Shown piece after piece: positions 40,004 through 47,949 of a stretch of 64,000 bases of DNA. The stretch is from Brevibacillus sp042683565. Lineage in GTDB: Bacteria > Bacillota > Bacilli > Brevibacillales > Brevibacillaceae. Both the position numbers and the translations under genes were made by a program. The stretch is from assembly GCF_042683565.1 (NCBI RefSeq), contig NZ_JBHUJW010000005.1:61884-125883 (forward strand), given 5' to 3'. Within the stretch, counting starts at the first letter, position 1. Each line of letters starts with the position of its first letter. The notes under the pieces were generated by a model. It searched no databases. It saw nothing but the letters and a program-made list of their open reading frames with translations, and was not told where the DNA came from.

Positions 40004-41023
40004 CTATTTTATGGAACTTGCGATTTTCATCAATTCTTCATAAGGCAAATCACTGATTAATTTATAGACCACACCTTTCTCCTCTTGCCACATCAAGCCG
40101 TTGAAGTGCGTCAATTCGGGATGGATGACACTGGAGCCAGACAGTTGGTAGGTATAGGCGACGCCATTCTCAAACGGGATGGCTTTCGCGTTCTTGTTCG
40201 GGTAATCGATCAATGGCACTTGATCTGCCTCTTCTTTCAGGTCTGCCTTCTTGATTTCGATGTTGAGGAGGGCATTGTCCCTATCAGGAATGTCATACAT
40301 GACGAGGACATACTCATCTCCGTATGATTTCGTGTACGAGATGTTCGCTGCTTTTCCGTTTTGCGGGTACGAGGGAAGTTTGACTGGAATTCCACTCATT
40401 TCCGATGCTTGCAGGACAGTCAGATGGTTCTTGCTCTCGAAGTCCTTGATGGGAATTGCCCTTCGGATGGTGGAATAATCCCCTGTCCCCATCGATTGAG
40501 CCATTTTATCCAGTTCTTCTACATCCAATCCGCTGGCCAGCATATAGATGACTCCTTTCGCTTCTTCCCACATGAAAATATTCATCTCTCCGTATTCCTC
40601 CGGTTTTTTCCCTACGTAAGCCTTTCCTTTTGGAAAAACGGTTTCCTTCAATCCTGCCGCCTCTTTTCCAATGTCGCCTTTCCACATCTTCGCTAAAATC
40701 GGGTAGCCACCCTTCCCGAAATAAGAAACGGATACGCTTTTGTTTTCTGCACTGTACGTCAATCCAGCCAAATAGTAATTTCCCTCTGGTATATATCCTG
40801 GCAGCTTTACGGCAAAGCCAGCCAGTTTGCCCGCTTCTTCCGGAGCCAGGTCCATGTACAGCTGTTGCGGATCAAATGAATGGGACGCTTGAGCTGAAGT
40901 AACTGCTGATTGCCCCTGATTGGTCGTGGGGCTCGCAGCTGCCGCATAAATCGATACAGGATATACGCTTCCCAAGAGCATGACCGTGGCTAATACACTT
41001 ATCGCCTGATTTCGTTTTTTCAT
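40004..41023 (-). CDS. secreted DUF4367-like protein with two repeats
   Basis: 339 residues with a signal peptide (MKKRNQAISVLATVMLLGSV, cleavage near YAAAAS). The mature part has two related halves. The first contains AGFAVKLPGYIPEGNYYLAG and MWEEAKGVIYMLASGLDVEE; the second contains SGIPVKLPSYPQNGKAANIS and MWQEEKGVVYKLISDLPYEE. The pattern (P-x-Y-I-P-x-G near the start, then WxxxKGVxYxL near the end) is that of DUF4367 domains seen in Bacilli cell-envelope proteins. It is divergent from an ECF sigma factor gene and may belong to its regulon. Function unknown. Confidence 0.7.
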   Translation of the reverse strand: MKKRNQAISVLATVMLLGSVYPVSIYAAAASPTTNQGQSAVTSAQASHSFDPQQLYMDLAPEEAGKLAGFAVKLPGYIPEGNYYLAGLTYSAENKSVSVSYFGKGGYPILAKMWKGDIGKEAAGLKETVFPKGKAYVGKKPEEYGEMNIFMWEEAKGVIYMLASGLDVEELDKMAQSMGTGDYSTIRRAIPIKDFESKNHLTVLQASEMSGIPVKLPSYPQNGKAANISYTKSYGDEYVLVMYDIPDRDNALLNIEIKKADLKEEADQVPLIDYPNKNAKAIPFENGVAYTYQLSGSSVIHPELTHFNGLMWQEEKGVVYKLISDLPYEELMKIASSIK

Positions 41024-41194
41024 TTTCCTTCACATTCCTTTCCTGTTTATGCCTTCATCCGTTCCTACCGTGAAAAAACGAAAAATCTTTCCAAAAAAAT
41101 ATTTTTTAAAAAATGGGTTTTGGAGAAACATTTATAACTTTATTCTGGTAGTACTTAGTGAAGTAACGTTTTTTCTTTTCTATGGAGGTATGGA

Positions 41195-41761
41195 ATGAAG
41201 GACGATAACGATTGCGTGAGAGAGGTCCTAGCCGGAGACAAAGAAGCCTATGGTTTCCTCATTCACAAATACAAAGACAAGATCTACACACTGCTGCTGC
41301 GGATGATTCATGACGCTCAGGATGCACAGGATCTCACACAGGAGTGCTTCATCAAGGCATATCATTATCTGCACAGCTTTGATCCCGAACGAAAATTTTC
41401 ATCTTGGCTATACCGGATTGCGACAAATCTATGTCTCAATGCTCTGCAAGCCCGTCAAAAGAATCAGCGGCATCCAGCCGAATGGGACGATGAGTGGCTC
41501 ATCGACGAGTCTAGTCCCGAAGCCATTTTGCTGCAAAAGGAGCACATCTCTGAAATCAGGGATGTCATCCAGGAGCTTCCTGAGCATTATCGAATCGTAT
41601 TGCTGCTTCGCTATCTCGAGGATATGAGCTATCAGGAGATCAGCGCTGTACTGGAAGTCCCTGTCAGCACTGTGCAAGTTAGGCTGCACAGAGCCAAATT
41701 GAATTTACGGACACGTTTCCAATCATCGTGGAAAGGGGGAAAACCAAATGAAGTGTTCTGA
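41195..41761 (+). CDS. ECF RNA polymerase sigma factor
   Basis: 188 residues. Region 2 (about 25-90) shows FLIHKYKDKIYTLLLRMIHD, AQDLTQECFIKAYHYLHSFD and FSSWLYRIATNLCLNALQ. Region 4 (about 125-175) shows IQELPEHYRIVLLLRYLEDM, SYQEISAVLEVPVSTVQVRL and HRAKLNLR. It belongs to the SigW/SigX-like ECF group. GGAGAAACA upstream resembles the GAAAC core of an ECF -35 element, suggesting autoregulation. It overlaps the anti-sigma gene by 14 nt, the standard arrangement. Confidence 0.95.
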   Translation: MKDDNDCVREVLAGDKEAYGFLIHKYKDKIYTLLLRMIHDAQDAQDLTQECFIKAYHYLHSFDPERKFSSWLYRIATNLCLNALQARQKNQRHPAEWDDEWLIDESSPEAILLQKEHISEIRDVIQELPEHYRIVLLLRYLEDMSYQEISAVLEVPVSTVQVRLHRAKLNLRTRFQSSWKGGKPNEVF

Positions 41762-43388
41762 CTGCCAAAAGCTTTTGCCCCTCTATCTTGAAAAAGAAAG
41801 CGTGCTAGTGGATAGCCAAAGCATTCAGGCACATGTCAAGTCCTGCGTTGCTTGCCGTACCCTGCTTCGCGCTCTGGAGGGAGAATCGGATACGATTGCA
41901 AAAGCCGTCGGGTTAGAGAAGCTGCCTGATTCCTTTACCCGTTCCATTCTGGATCAATTGGAGTCGTACCCAGAGCAACAACGGCTACACGTCAAGGAAA
42001 TTCCCCCAGCCCCACCTCGCAAGCGAAGAAATAGCAACTGGAAACGTGCGGTCGTAGCCGCCTGCGCCGTCATTTTCCTCGGCATTACGGTCGGCACCTT
42101 TATTTCCCCTGCCTTTGCTGCGTATGTCTCATCCTTTATCAGCCGAATCGGTGGGGAACTTGGACTGAAACGTGCAGCGGAGCAAGGATATGGTATTCCG
42201 GTGAATCGGACAGTCACCGATCAGGGTATAACCCTGCGAGTCAAAGATATTGTGGCTGATCCCACGAGGCTTGTCGTGACGTATGTACTCGAAGACAATA
42301 CGGGGGCAGTCCTTCCGAATTTGTTTGTCCCCGCCTACGATGGGAATCGCATCTATCTGACTGACGAAGCCGGAACGATGATCAACCGATCGCCGGATGT
42401 CTTTTCGCAAGGTGCGGGATACGCTGACTACATGTTCATGCTGAAAAGACCATCGAATAATCTGGTCGTTCACTTGGAGCTCACCAGCTTGAAACCCGCA
42501 GCGCCCAAACAGGGAAGCTGGAAGCTCGCTATCCCGGTCGATCTGTCGAAGGCCATGAAGGCCGCTACGTACATCCCGATCAAAGAAAGCTATTCCTCCT
42601 ACGGAATCGACTTCACTCTGGAGGAGGTGACGTACGGTCCCAGTGCTACGCGATTCACGCTAACTACCCGCAGAACACCGGAAGAAAAGAAACGCGTGGA
42701 GGAAATCACCAAACTGCTCGTCGGGCCAGAGGGGGACCAGGAAAGTCTGGCTCTCGGGGACTATGATCTTCAGTATCGCATCGAGGACGAGGATGGACGT
42801 GTTGTAGCCGGACAGGAAAACGTATCCCCATCCGTCAACCGCCATATTTACTTCACGCCTGGGTACAGCTCTCCTCCTGAAAATGAGGAGGATGACACGT
42901 GGCGCTGGTACGGAGCGATTGTGCCTTCGGAAAAACCGGAAAAGCTGCGGTTTGTTCTCGAAGCGATCACAAAAACCGAGGCAGCCGATTTTTCCATCGC
43001 CTTTTCCCCGACCGATTTGTCGGGAGCACCTGTCACCAAGCAATATGGCGAGATTTCCAGCACCTTTACCGTTACCCGAATGACAAAGGGAACAGACCCT
43101 GAAACAAAGAAACCAGTCTGGCTCATTACCCTGTCTGGAAAATTACAGGTGTCTGACTTTCCAAAGTGGAGACTGCAAGACGAGGCTGGCCGCATCTATG
43201 ATCTAAAAACCGACTACAGCACTTCGAGCATCAGCGGGAACAAGGACGAAACCTTACTGGATCAGACTTTGATTGTCGAAGGAATGTCAACCCTGCCTGA
43301 GCACTTGACCCTGTCCATGCAAACGATCAAAAAGCGGTACACAGATGTAAATTGGAAGGTGGCAATACCGCCTGATCGGGAGCATTAG
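41748..43388 (+). CDS. membrane anti-sigma factor with zf-HC2 and DUF4179 domains
   Basis: 546 residues. The N-terminal zinc-binding anti-sigma motif is MKCSDCQKLL followed by HVKSCVACR (H-x3-C-x2-C). One transmembrane helix (VVAACAVIFLGITVGTFI) lies at about residue 105, followed by a large extracellular DUF4179-type region (RIGGELGLKRAAEQGYGIPV, then TVTDQGITLRVKDIVADPTR). The start at 41748 lies inside the sigma gene, so the pair is coupled. It should hold the sigma factor inactive at the membrane until regulated proteolysis. The stress sensed is unknown. Confidence 0.9.
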   Translation: MKCSDCQKLLPLYLEKESVLVDSQSIQAHVKSCVACRTLLRALEGESDTIAKAVGLEKLPDSFTRSILDQLESYPEQQRLHVKEIPPAPPRKRRNSNWKRAVVAACAVIFLGITVGTFISPAFAAYVSSFISRIGGELGLKRAAEQGYGIPVNRTVTDQGITLRVKDIVADPTRLVVTYVLEDNTGAVLPNLFVPAYDGNRIYLTDEAGTMINRSPDVFSQGAGYADYMFMLKRPSNNLVVHLELTSLKPAAPKQGSWKLAIPVDLSKAMKAATYIPIKESYSSYGIDFTLEEVTYGPSATRFTLTTRRTPEEKKRVEEITKLLVGPEGDQESLALGDYDLQYRIEDEDGRVVAGQENVSPSVNRHIYFTPGYSSPPENEEDDTWRWYGAIVPSEKPEKLRFVLEAITKTEAADFSIAFSPTDLSGAPVTKQYGEISSTFTVTRMTKGTDPETKKPVWLITLSGKLQVSDFPKWRLQDEAGRIYDLKTDYSTSSISGNKDETLLDQTLIVEGMSTLPEHLTLSMQTIKKRYTDVNWKVAIPPDREH

Positions 43389-43428
43389 CCAGGTAGTTTC
43401 TATTAGCGAATCTACTTTACACAAAAGA

Positions 43429-43470
43429 AGGCAGGGAACCATTATTGTCCATGAAGATGGTTCCCTGCCT
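43429..43470 (+). terminator. terminator of the sigma/anti-sigma operon
   Basis: AGGCAGGGAACCAT/ATGGTTCCCTGCCT stem with a 14-nt loop followed by CGATTTTTTC. Confidence 0.85.
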
Positions 43471-43487
43471 CGATTTTTTCTTTGTCC

Positions 43488-43601
43488 TCAGAGGTGGAGG
43501 ATTTTACAATCCCTGTTCCTTCGCTTAATTCCCCCCGTGCGGGCGACTGCCGTCCCGATCGCCCCGGTACCGATCATCAATGCCGTCCGTCCCCCCCTCA
43601 T
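43488..43601 (-). pseudogene. N-terminal remnant of a Rossmann-fold oxidoreductase
   Basis: ATG 43601 (AGGA 6 nt upstream) starts a 37-codon frame reading MRGGRTALMIGTGAIGTAVA then RTGGIKRR before an abrupt end. GTGAIGTA is a dinucleotide-binding loop. It sits divergent from the WYL regulator, across the palindrome at 43643, where the regulated gene is expected. Only its first 25-30 codons survive. Confidence 0.4.
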
Positions 43602-43642
43602 TTGATCCTGAAATGGTATTTCTTTTTCGAGTGTATCGCCTC

Positions 43643-43665
43643 AATATGACAACTGCTGTCATATT
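43643..43665. promoter_or_regulatory. 23-bp perfect palindrome, WYL regulator operator
   Basis: Arms AATATGACA and TGTCATATT around ACTGC, between the WYL regulator and the oxidoreductase remnant. It shares TGACA-N5-TGTCA with the site at 8109. Confidence 0.65.
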
Positions 43666-43711
43666 CGCTAAGATACGATGTAAGTAGATTCGCAAAGAAT
43701 GGAGGAGTCTC

Positions 43712-44656
43712 ATGCGCGCAGATCGGTTGGTTTCGATTTTGCTGCTCCTGCAAAATCACGGACGGATGACGGCCAAGGAGCTGGCAGAAAAACTGGAAGT
43801 ATCCGAGCGCACGATTCACCGTGATATGGAGGCTCTCGGCATGGCGGGCGTCCCTGTTTTCGCAGAGCGGGGATCGAATGGAGGCTGGGCGCTGACCGAG
43901 GGCTATCGCACAGACCTGACGGGGCTAAAGCAGAGTGAGCTACAGTCGCTGCTGCTCGTTTCACCGACCAATCAACTGGATGACCTCGGTATGCGAGCCA
44001 GCTTTGATGCTGCCTGGCAAAAGCTGCTGGCTGCCTCACCTGCTTCCATCCGGCAAAATGCGGAGCATGCCCGCCAGCGCATTCATATTGACGGAGCTGG
44101 CTGGCATCAGGTCGAAGAGTCGTTTCCTTGCCTGGCTACCGTGCAGGAAGCCGTCTGGCAGGAGCGAGCCCTCTTTATCCGCTATCAGCGAGGAGAAGAT
44201 TCGGTAGAAAGAATTGTCCATCCGCTCGGGCTGGTAGCAAAGCGCAGCACCTGGTACTTTGTTGCACATGTAGACAGCGAGCTGCGTACGTACCGGATTT
44301 CACGTTTGATTGAAGCTCACATGCTGGAGGATTCCTTTGTCCGCCCTGAAGGCTTTGATCTGGCCAGCTACTGGGAGCAGTCTACAGCTGACTTCCGTTC
44401 GAGCCTCCCCCGTTACCCCGCCCGCATCCGCGTGCTGGAAACGCTGCTCCCACGGCTCATGCAGGAGAGGTACATCCAAATAAAATCCACCCAGCCCGCA
44501 GAGTCCGGGTGGGTGGAAGCCTTCGTCCATTTTGAAACGCTGGAATCCGCATGCGAGATCGTGCTCGCCTGCGGGCCACGGATCGTGGTGCTGGAACCCG
44601 GCGAGCTGCGGGCCAGAGTCACCGCAGAGGCGGCGGCCATTCTCGGGCTGTATTGA
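43712..44656 (+). CDS. YafY-type HTH/WYL transcriptional regulator
   Basis: 314 residues. The N-terminal HTH_11 domain reads MRADRLVSILLLLQNHGRMT, then AKELAEKLEVSERTIHRDME and GVPVFAERGSNGGWAL. The WYL core is ALFIRYQRGEDSVERIVHPL with GLVAKRSTWYFVAHVD, and the C-terminal extension carries the effector-sensing WCX part. SD GGAGG precedes ATG 43712. It is the same length as the regulator at 7139 and has the same operator core, so they are probably related in descent. Its own divergent target has been lost except for a short remnant. Confidence 0.9.
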   Translation: MRADRLVSILLLLQNHGRMTAKELAEKLEVSERTIHRDMEALGMAGVPVFAERGSNGGWALTEGYRTDLTGLKQSELQSLLLVSPTNQLDDLGMRASFDAAWQKLLAASPASIRQNAEHARQRIHIDGAGWHQVEESFPCLATVQEAVWQERALFIRYQRGEDSVERIVHPLGLVAKRSTWYFVAHVDSELRTYRISRLIEAHMLEDSFVRPEGFDLASYWEQSTADFRSSLPRYPARIRVLETLLPRLMQERYIQIKSTQPAESGWVEAFVHFETLESACEIVLACGPRIVVLEPGELRARVTAEAAAILGLY

Positions 44657-44674
44657 CTGACGCCTGACCGGATA

Positions 44675-45856
44675 TTACGCGAGGCTCGGCGTCCGCTTCT
44701 CCCGCGTCTCCTTGCCTGCTGCCAGAAGGACGATCGTGCCTGCGAGCAGCACCGCTGTAAACATGCTGAAAATAAAGGTATAGCTGTACTCCAGCGCCGT
44801 GTAATGGCCGACCAGGTACGGCGCGATGATGCTGCCGATCCTGCCGATCCCGGACGCGAAGCCCGAGCCTGTCCCCCGCAAAGGGGTCGGGTAGTTCTCC
44901 GGCGTGTAGGCGTACAGCGCGCCCCATGCGCCAAGGTTGAAAAACGACAGCAAGGCGCCCGTCAGCAAAAGCACGCCGGTCCCGCTGCTGTTGCCAAACA
45001 GGAAGGCCATGACCCCCGTCATGAACAAAAATGCCGCCAGCGTCTGCTTTCTTCCCCATTTTTCCACGAGGTAGGCGGCGGCGAAGTAGCCGGGGAGCTG
45101 GGCGAGCGTCATGATCAGGACGTACTGGAAGCTCTTGATCATCGTGAAGCCTTTGTCGACCAGCACAGACGGCATCCACAGAAACATGCCGTAGTAGGAA
45201 AAGGTGATGGCGAACCAGACGACCCACAGCGTCAGCGTCTCCCGCTTGTGGGAGGTCAGCAGCTCTTTCAGCGGAACCCGCTCGTCGCGCTGCACATACT
45301 TGGGCGATTCGGGTATGCTGCGGCGGACGAACCAGGCGTACACCATCGGCAGCGCCCCGATGATGACGGCGATGCGCCAGCCGTACACGGGAATGACGAA
45401 GTACGAAATGATGGCGGCCAATATCCAGCCTACAGCCCAAAAGCTCTCCAGCAGCACGACTGTGCGCCCCCGCTTTTCCGGCGGAGCGAATTCGTTGACC
45501 AGCGTGGATGCGACCGGCAACTCTGCCCCGAGCCCCAGCCCGATGAGAAAGCGAAGCAGCAGCATGATGGAAAAGCCCGCGGCAAACGCGCTGGCCAGAC
45601 TCGCCGCTCCGAACAGGAGCAGCGTCAGCATGAACACCGGCTTGCGGCCGACCCGGTCTGCCAGATAGCCGCCCGCGACAGCCCCGAGCGCCATCCCGAT
45701 CGTATTGCCGGTCCCGAGCAAACCGGCTTCCTCGCCAGTCAAGCCCCATTCCTGCCGCAGCGCTACGATAATGAAGGACAAGAGCGCCACATCCATCGCA
45801 TCGAACATCCAGCCGAAGCCGGATGCCCAGAACACTCGTTTATAGGTCGCAGACAT
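44675..45856 (-). CDS. NiaP-like MFS transporter (niacin or aromatic acid)
   Basis: 393 residues, 12 transmembrane helices. The conserved start GFGWMFDAMDVALLSFIIVA, the loop GYLADRVGRKPVFML, GLGLGAELPVASTLVNEFAP, LLESFWAVGWILAAIISYFV and FSYYGMFLWMPSVL follow B. subtilis NiaP (YceI) almost step by step. LSFFNLGAWGALYAYTPENYPT in the second half also matches. NiaP imports nicotinate or nicotinamide; aromatic-acid transport in the same subfamily is the alternative. It stands alone, convergent with the WYL regulator. No NiaR-type site was identified upstream. Confidence 0.75.
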   Translation of the reverse strand: MSATYKRVFWASGFGWMFDAMDVALLSFIIVALRQEWGLTGEEAGLLGTGNTIGMALGAVAGGYLADRVGRKPVFMLTLLLFGAASLASAFAAGFSIMLLLRFLIGLGLGAELPVASTLVNEFAPPEKRGRTVVLLESFWAVGWILAAIISYFVIPVYGWRIAVIIGALPMVYAWFVRRSIPESPKYVQRDERVPLKELLTSHKRETLTLWVVWFAITFSYYGMFLWMPSVLVDKGFTMIKSFQYVLIMTLAQLPGYFAAAYLVEKWGRKQTLAAFLFMTGVMAFLFGNSSGTGVLLLTGALLSFFNLGAWGALYAYTPENYPTPLRGTGSGFASGIGRIGSIIAPYLVGHYTALEYSYTFIFSMFTAVLLAGTIVLLAAGKETREKRTPSLA

Positions 45857-45924
45857 GTTTTCTTTCCCCTGCTTTCTGTACCTCCGTATTTCTGTTCCTG
45901 TCTATGGTAGTTTTTCCCAATCCG

Positions 45925-46335
45925 TCAGCGCGCATTCGCCACGGCAATCGCCTCGACTTCGATGAGAAATTCGTCCCGGATGAGTTTCCGCACTTCGACG
46001 GCAGAGCTGGCGGGCGGCCTCTCGGTATTTACGTACGCATCGCGTATCCCGCGCACCGATGCCATCTGGGTGATGTCGGTGACGAAGAAGGTCAGCTTCA
46101 CGACGTCCTCGAAGCTCGCTTCCGCTGACTCCAGAGCGGCTTTGATATTTTCAAAGACTTGCCGCGTCTGGGCTGCCATATCTCCTTCCCCCACGAGCTG
46201 CCCATCCTTGTCCAGCGGCACTTGACCGGAGACGTAGATCGTACGGCCGCCAGCCGCCTCCACGACATGCGAGTAGCCGAATGGTTTTGGCAGACTCTGC
46301 GGCTGAATATAGGTGATCTGCTTTTCGTATGACAC
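45925..46335 (-). CDS. RidA family protein
   Basis: 136 residues from GTG 46335, with GAGGAGG 8 nt upstream; the frame extends to 46419 without a signal. Core motifs are GYSHVVEAAGGRTIYVSGQV, then PLDKDGQLVGEGDMAAQTRQ, and the end RPPASSAVEVRKLIRDEFLI followed by EVEAIAVA. The active-site arginine of RidA (in the SR or R-x-x-V block near residue 105) appears as RPPASSAVEV. It is probably an enamine/imine deaminase acting on an unidentified intermediate, distinct from the RidA at 4149. Confidence 0.85.
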   Translation of the reverse strand: MSYEKQITYIQPQSLPKPFGYSHVVEAAGGRTIYVSGQVPLDKDGQLVGEGDMAAQTRQVFENIKAALESAEASFEDVVKLTFFVTDITQMASVRGIRDAYVNTERPPASSAVEVRKLIRDEFLIEVEAIAVANAR

Positions 46336-46473
46336 AGGCTCTTCCTCCTCAATAGGTAATCGTTTCGTCAACAGGAAAATATTACACATGGGGCGGCGGA
46401 TTCCTGCCAGCTCCAGCACTCTGTGGACGGCTTACTGGCAGTTCTCTGCGGGTCTGTAAAAGCAAAAGCCCCG

Positions 46474-47099
46474 ATGTTCCAATCGGGGATCGGCATTCAA
46501 GGCAGCACCGGCATTATGCCCTATGCCCGGGACAAAGGAATTTTCGAGGAAGCCTTCGCCAAGGCGGGATCGGAAGTAAAATGGCATGAATTCGCCAGCG
46601 GCCCTCCCCATTTCGAGGCCATCGCGTCCGGCCGGCGCTCGACACCGGCGCCATCGATGCGTGGTCGACCTGGGAGCCTTACGTGACGACCGCGCTCGTA
46701 CAGACGCACGCCAAAACATTGGTAACGGGAGACGACCTGAACATTTTCGCTCCCAGCTTCCTGGTCGCCCGCACCGGCTTCACCGTCGATCATCCCGACC
46801 TGACTGTCCTGTTTCTCAAAACCTATGAACAAGTACGCCAATATTACGTCAGTCACCTCGACGAAGTGACGGATGAACTCGTCAAGACGAAGAGGCTGGA
46901 GCGCGAAATCGTCAGCACGGTGCTGAAAAACTCGAACCCGATCCTCTCCCCGGTCACGCCGGAATTCGCCGCCGCGCACCAGGAGCAGGCAGACTTTCTC
47001 TACTCCGTGGGAGCGATCAAAAAGAAACTCGACACTTCGCAGACATGGGAGAACCAATTCGTCGAGCAGGCGCTGAAAGAAACAAGCGCAGGCAAGTGA
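46474..47099 (+). pseudogene. aliphatic sulfonate/taurine-type ABC binding protein, internally deleted
   Basis: The front part (to about 46632) reads FQSGIGIQGSTGIMPYARDK, then GIFEEAFAKAGSEVKWHEFA and SGPPHFEAIASGR. These are the first residues of an SsuA/TauA-type mature protein. The sequence then jumps and changes frame to LDTGAIDAWSTWEPYVTTAL, which is the later DAW.TWEPY ligand region, and continues to the normal C-terminus. About 100 residues are missing and the signal peptide is also gone. No permease or ATPase genes remain nearby. Confidence 0.75.
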
Positions 47100-47397
47100 G
47101 CAAGGATGTGAAAACTTGATGATGAACAAATGGAATTTTGGCTAATTCTCCCTGCCAAAACTTGACACCAACCTGGTAGTAGTATAATATTTTACAGAAT
47201 CCAGCATCTATTGACATTTTTCGGTGGAATATGACAATGGTCATACGTTCCAGACAAATGTTGCAGGTGTTGGGGACATTGGTTATTCCATTGACGGGAT
47301 AACTATTTTTTATAGATTAGGAGGACGATTTCTTCAGAGTCTGCAAAGAAAAATGTTTTACAGAAAAAGAGATACAGAAAAATGGTAGGGTGGGAAA
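47100..47397. other. 298-bp AT-rich upstream region of the LuxI/GNAT-like gene
   Basis: Contains TTGACA (47162) and TATAAT (47183) separated by only 15 nt, a possible weak promoter, and further AT-rich sequence up to the start codon at 47398. GGGTGGGAAA just before that ATG is a poor SD. No coding frame is seen. Confidence 0.35.
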
Positions 47398-47949
47398 ATG
47401 TACAAACACGTTGATTCTCCGCAGTCCTTGGCATTATTCCATCAAATCAAGGAAGAAGTCTGGCGTTCCATGAACTTTGAAATGGAGTACGCCAAAGAAG
47501 GCTCCGATCTGTACCTGCTGCTTGCAGATAACGGAGAGGCAGGCGGCACCTTTGAGTTTACCCCTTATGGAAAATCGAACTCGTTCATTCATTCGCTGTT
47601 TGATGACGTCATCACGGAAGACATGAAAATCATGGAGGTCGACAGCCTCGCAGTGCTCCCCCGCTACCGGGGACAGCTCGGCCGCAAAGGCATTTGCCTG
47701 ATGATCGATTACGCGGAGCAACATGGTTATACGCATGCTGTCGGCATAGCCGATCCGCGCTTTTTCCGCTCCATGAACGAAACTTACAAGATCCGGGCGA
47801 CGCAAGTCAAAGAAAAGATTTTCTACAAAGGCGCCGATGCCATTCCGACGCTCTTTCACCTGAAGGAAGTTTACACGCATAAAGAAAATCCCAACTATGC
47901 ATGGTATTCGCCGGTTTTCCACCAAATCAAAGTCGAGGTCATGGGTTAA
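47398..47949 (+). CDS. GNAT/LuxI-like acyltransferase-fold protein
   Basis: 183 residues. The central part EVDSLAVLPRYRGQLGRKGI, then CLMIDYAEQHGYTHAVGIAD and PRFFRSMNETYKIRAT has the strand-loop-helix pattern of N-acyl amino acid synthases (FeeM-like) and LuxI enzymes. YRGQLGRKG stands where GNATs bind the pantetheine. The N-terminal half is LuxI-like in having W and F/E residues (EEVWRSMNFEMEY). No acyl carrier protein gene is near. Its stop overlaps the start of the chemoreceptor gene (TAATG), so the two are made together. A small-molecule signal synthase is possible; an ordinary acetyltransferase is the conservative reading. Confidence 0.6.
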   Translation: MYKHVDSPQSLALFHQIKEEVWRSMNFEMEYAKEGSDLYLLLADNGEAGGTFEFTPYGKSNSFIHSLFDDVITEDMKIMEVDSLAVLPRYRGQLGRKGICLMIDYAEQHGYTHAVGIADPRFFRSMNETYKIRATQVKEKIFYKGADAIPTLFHLKEVYTHKENPNYAWYSPVFHQIKVEVMG

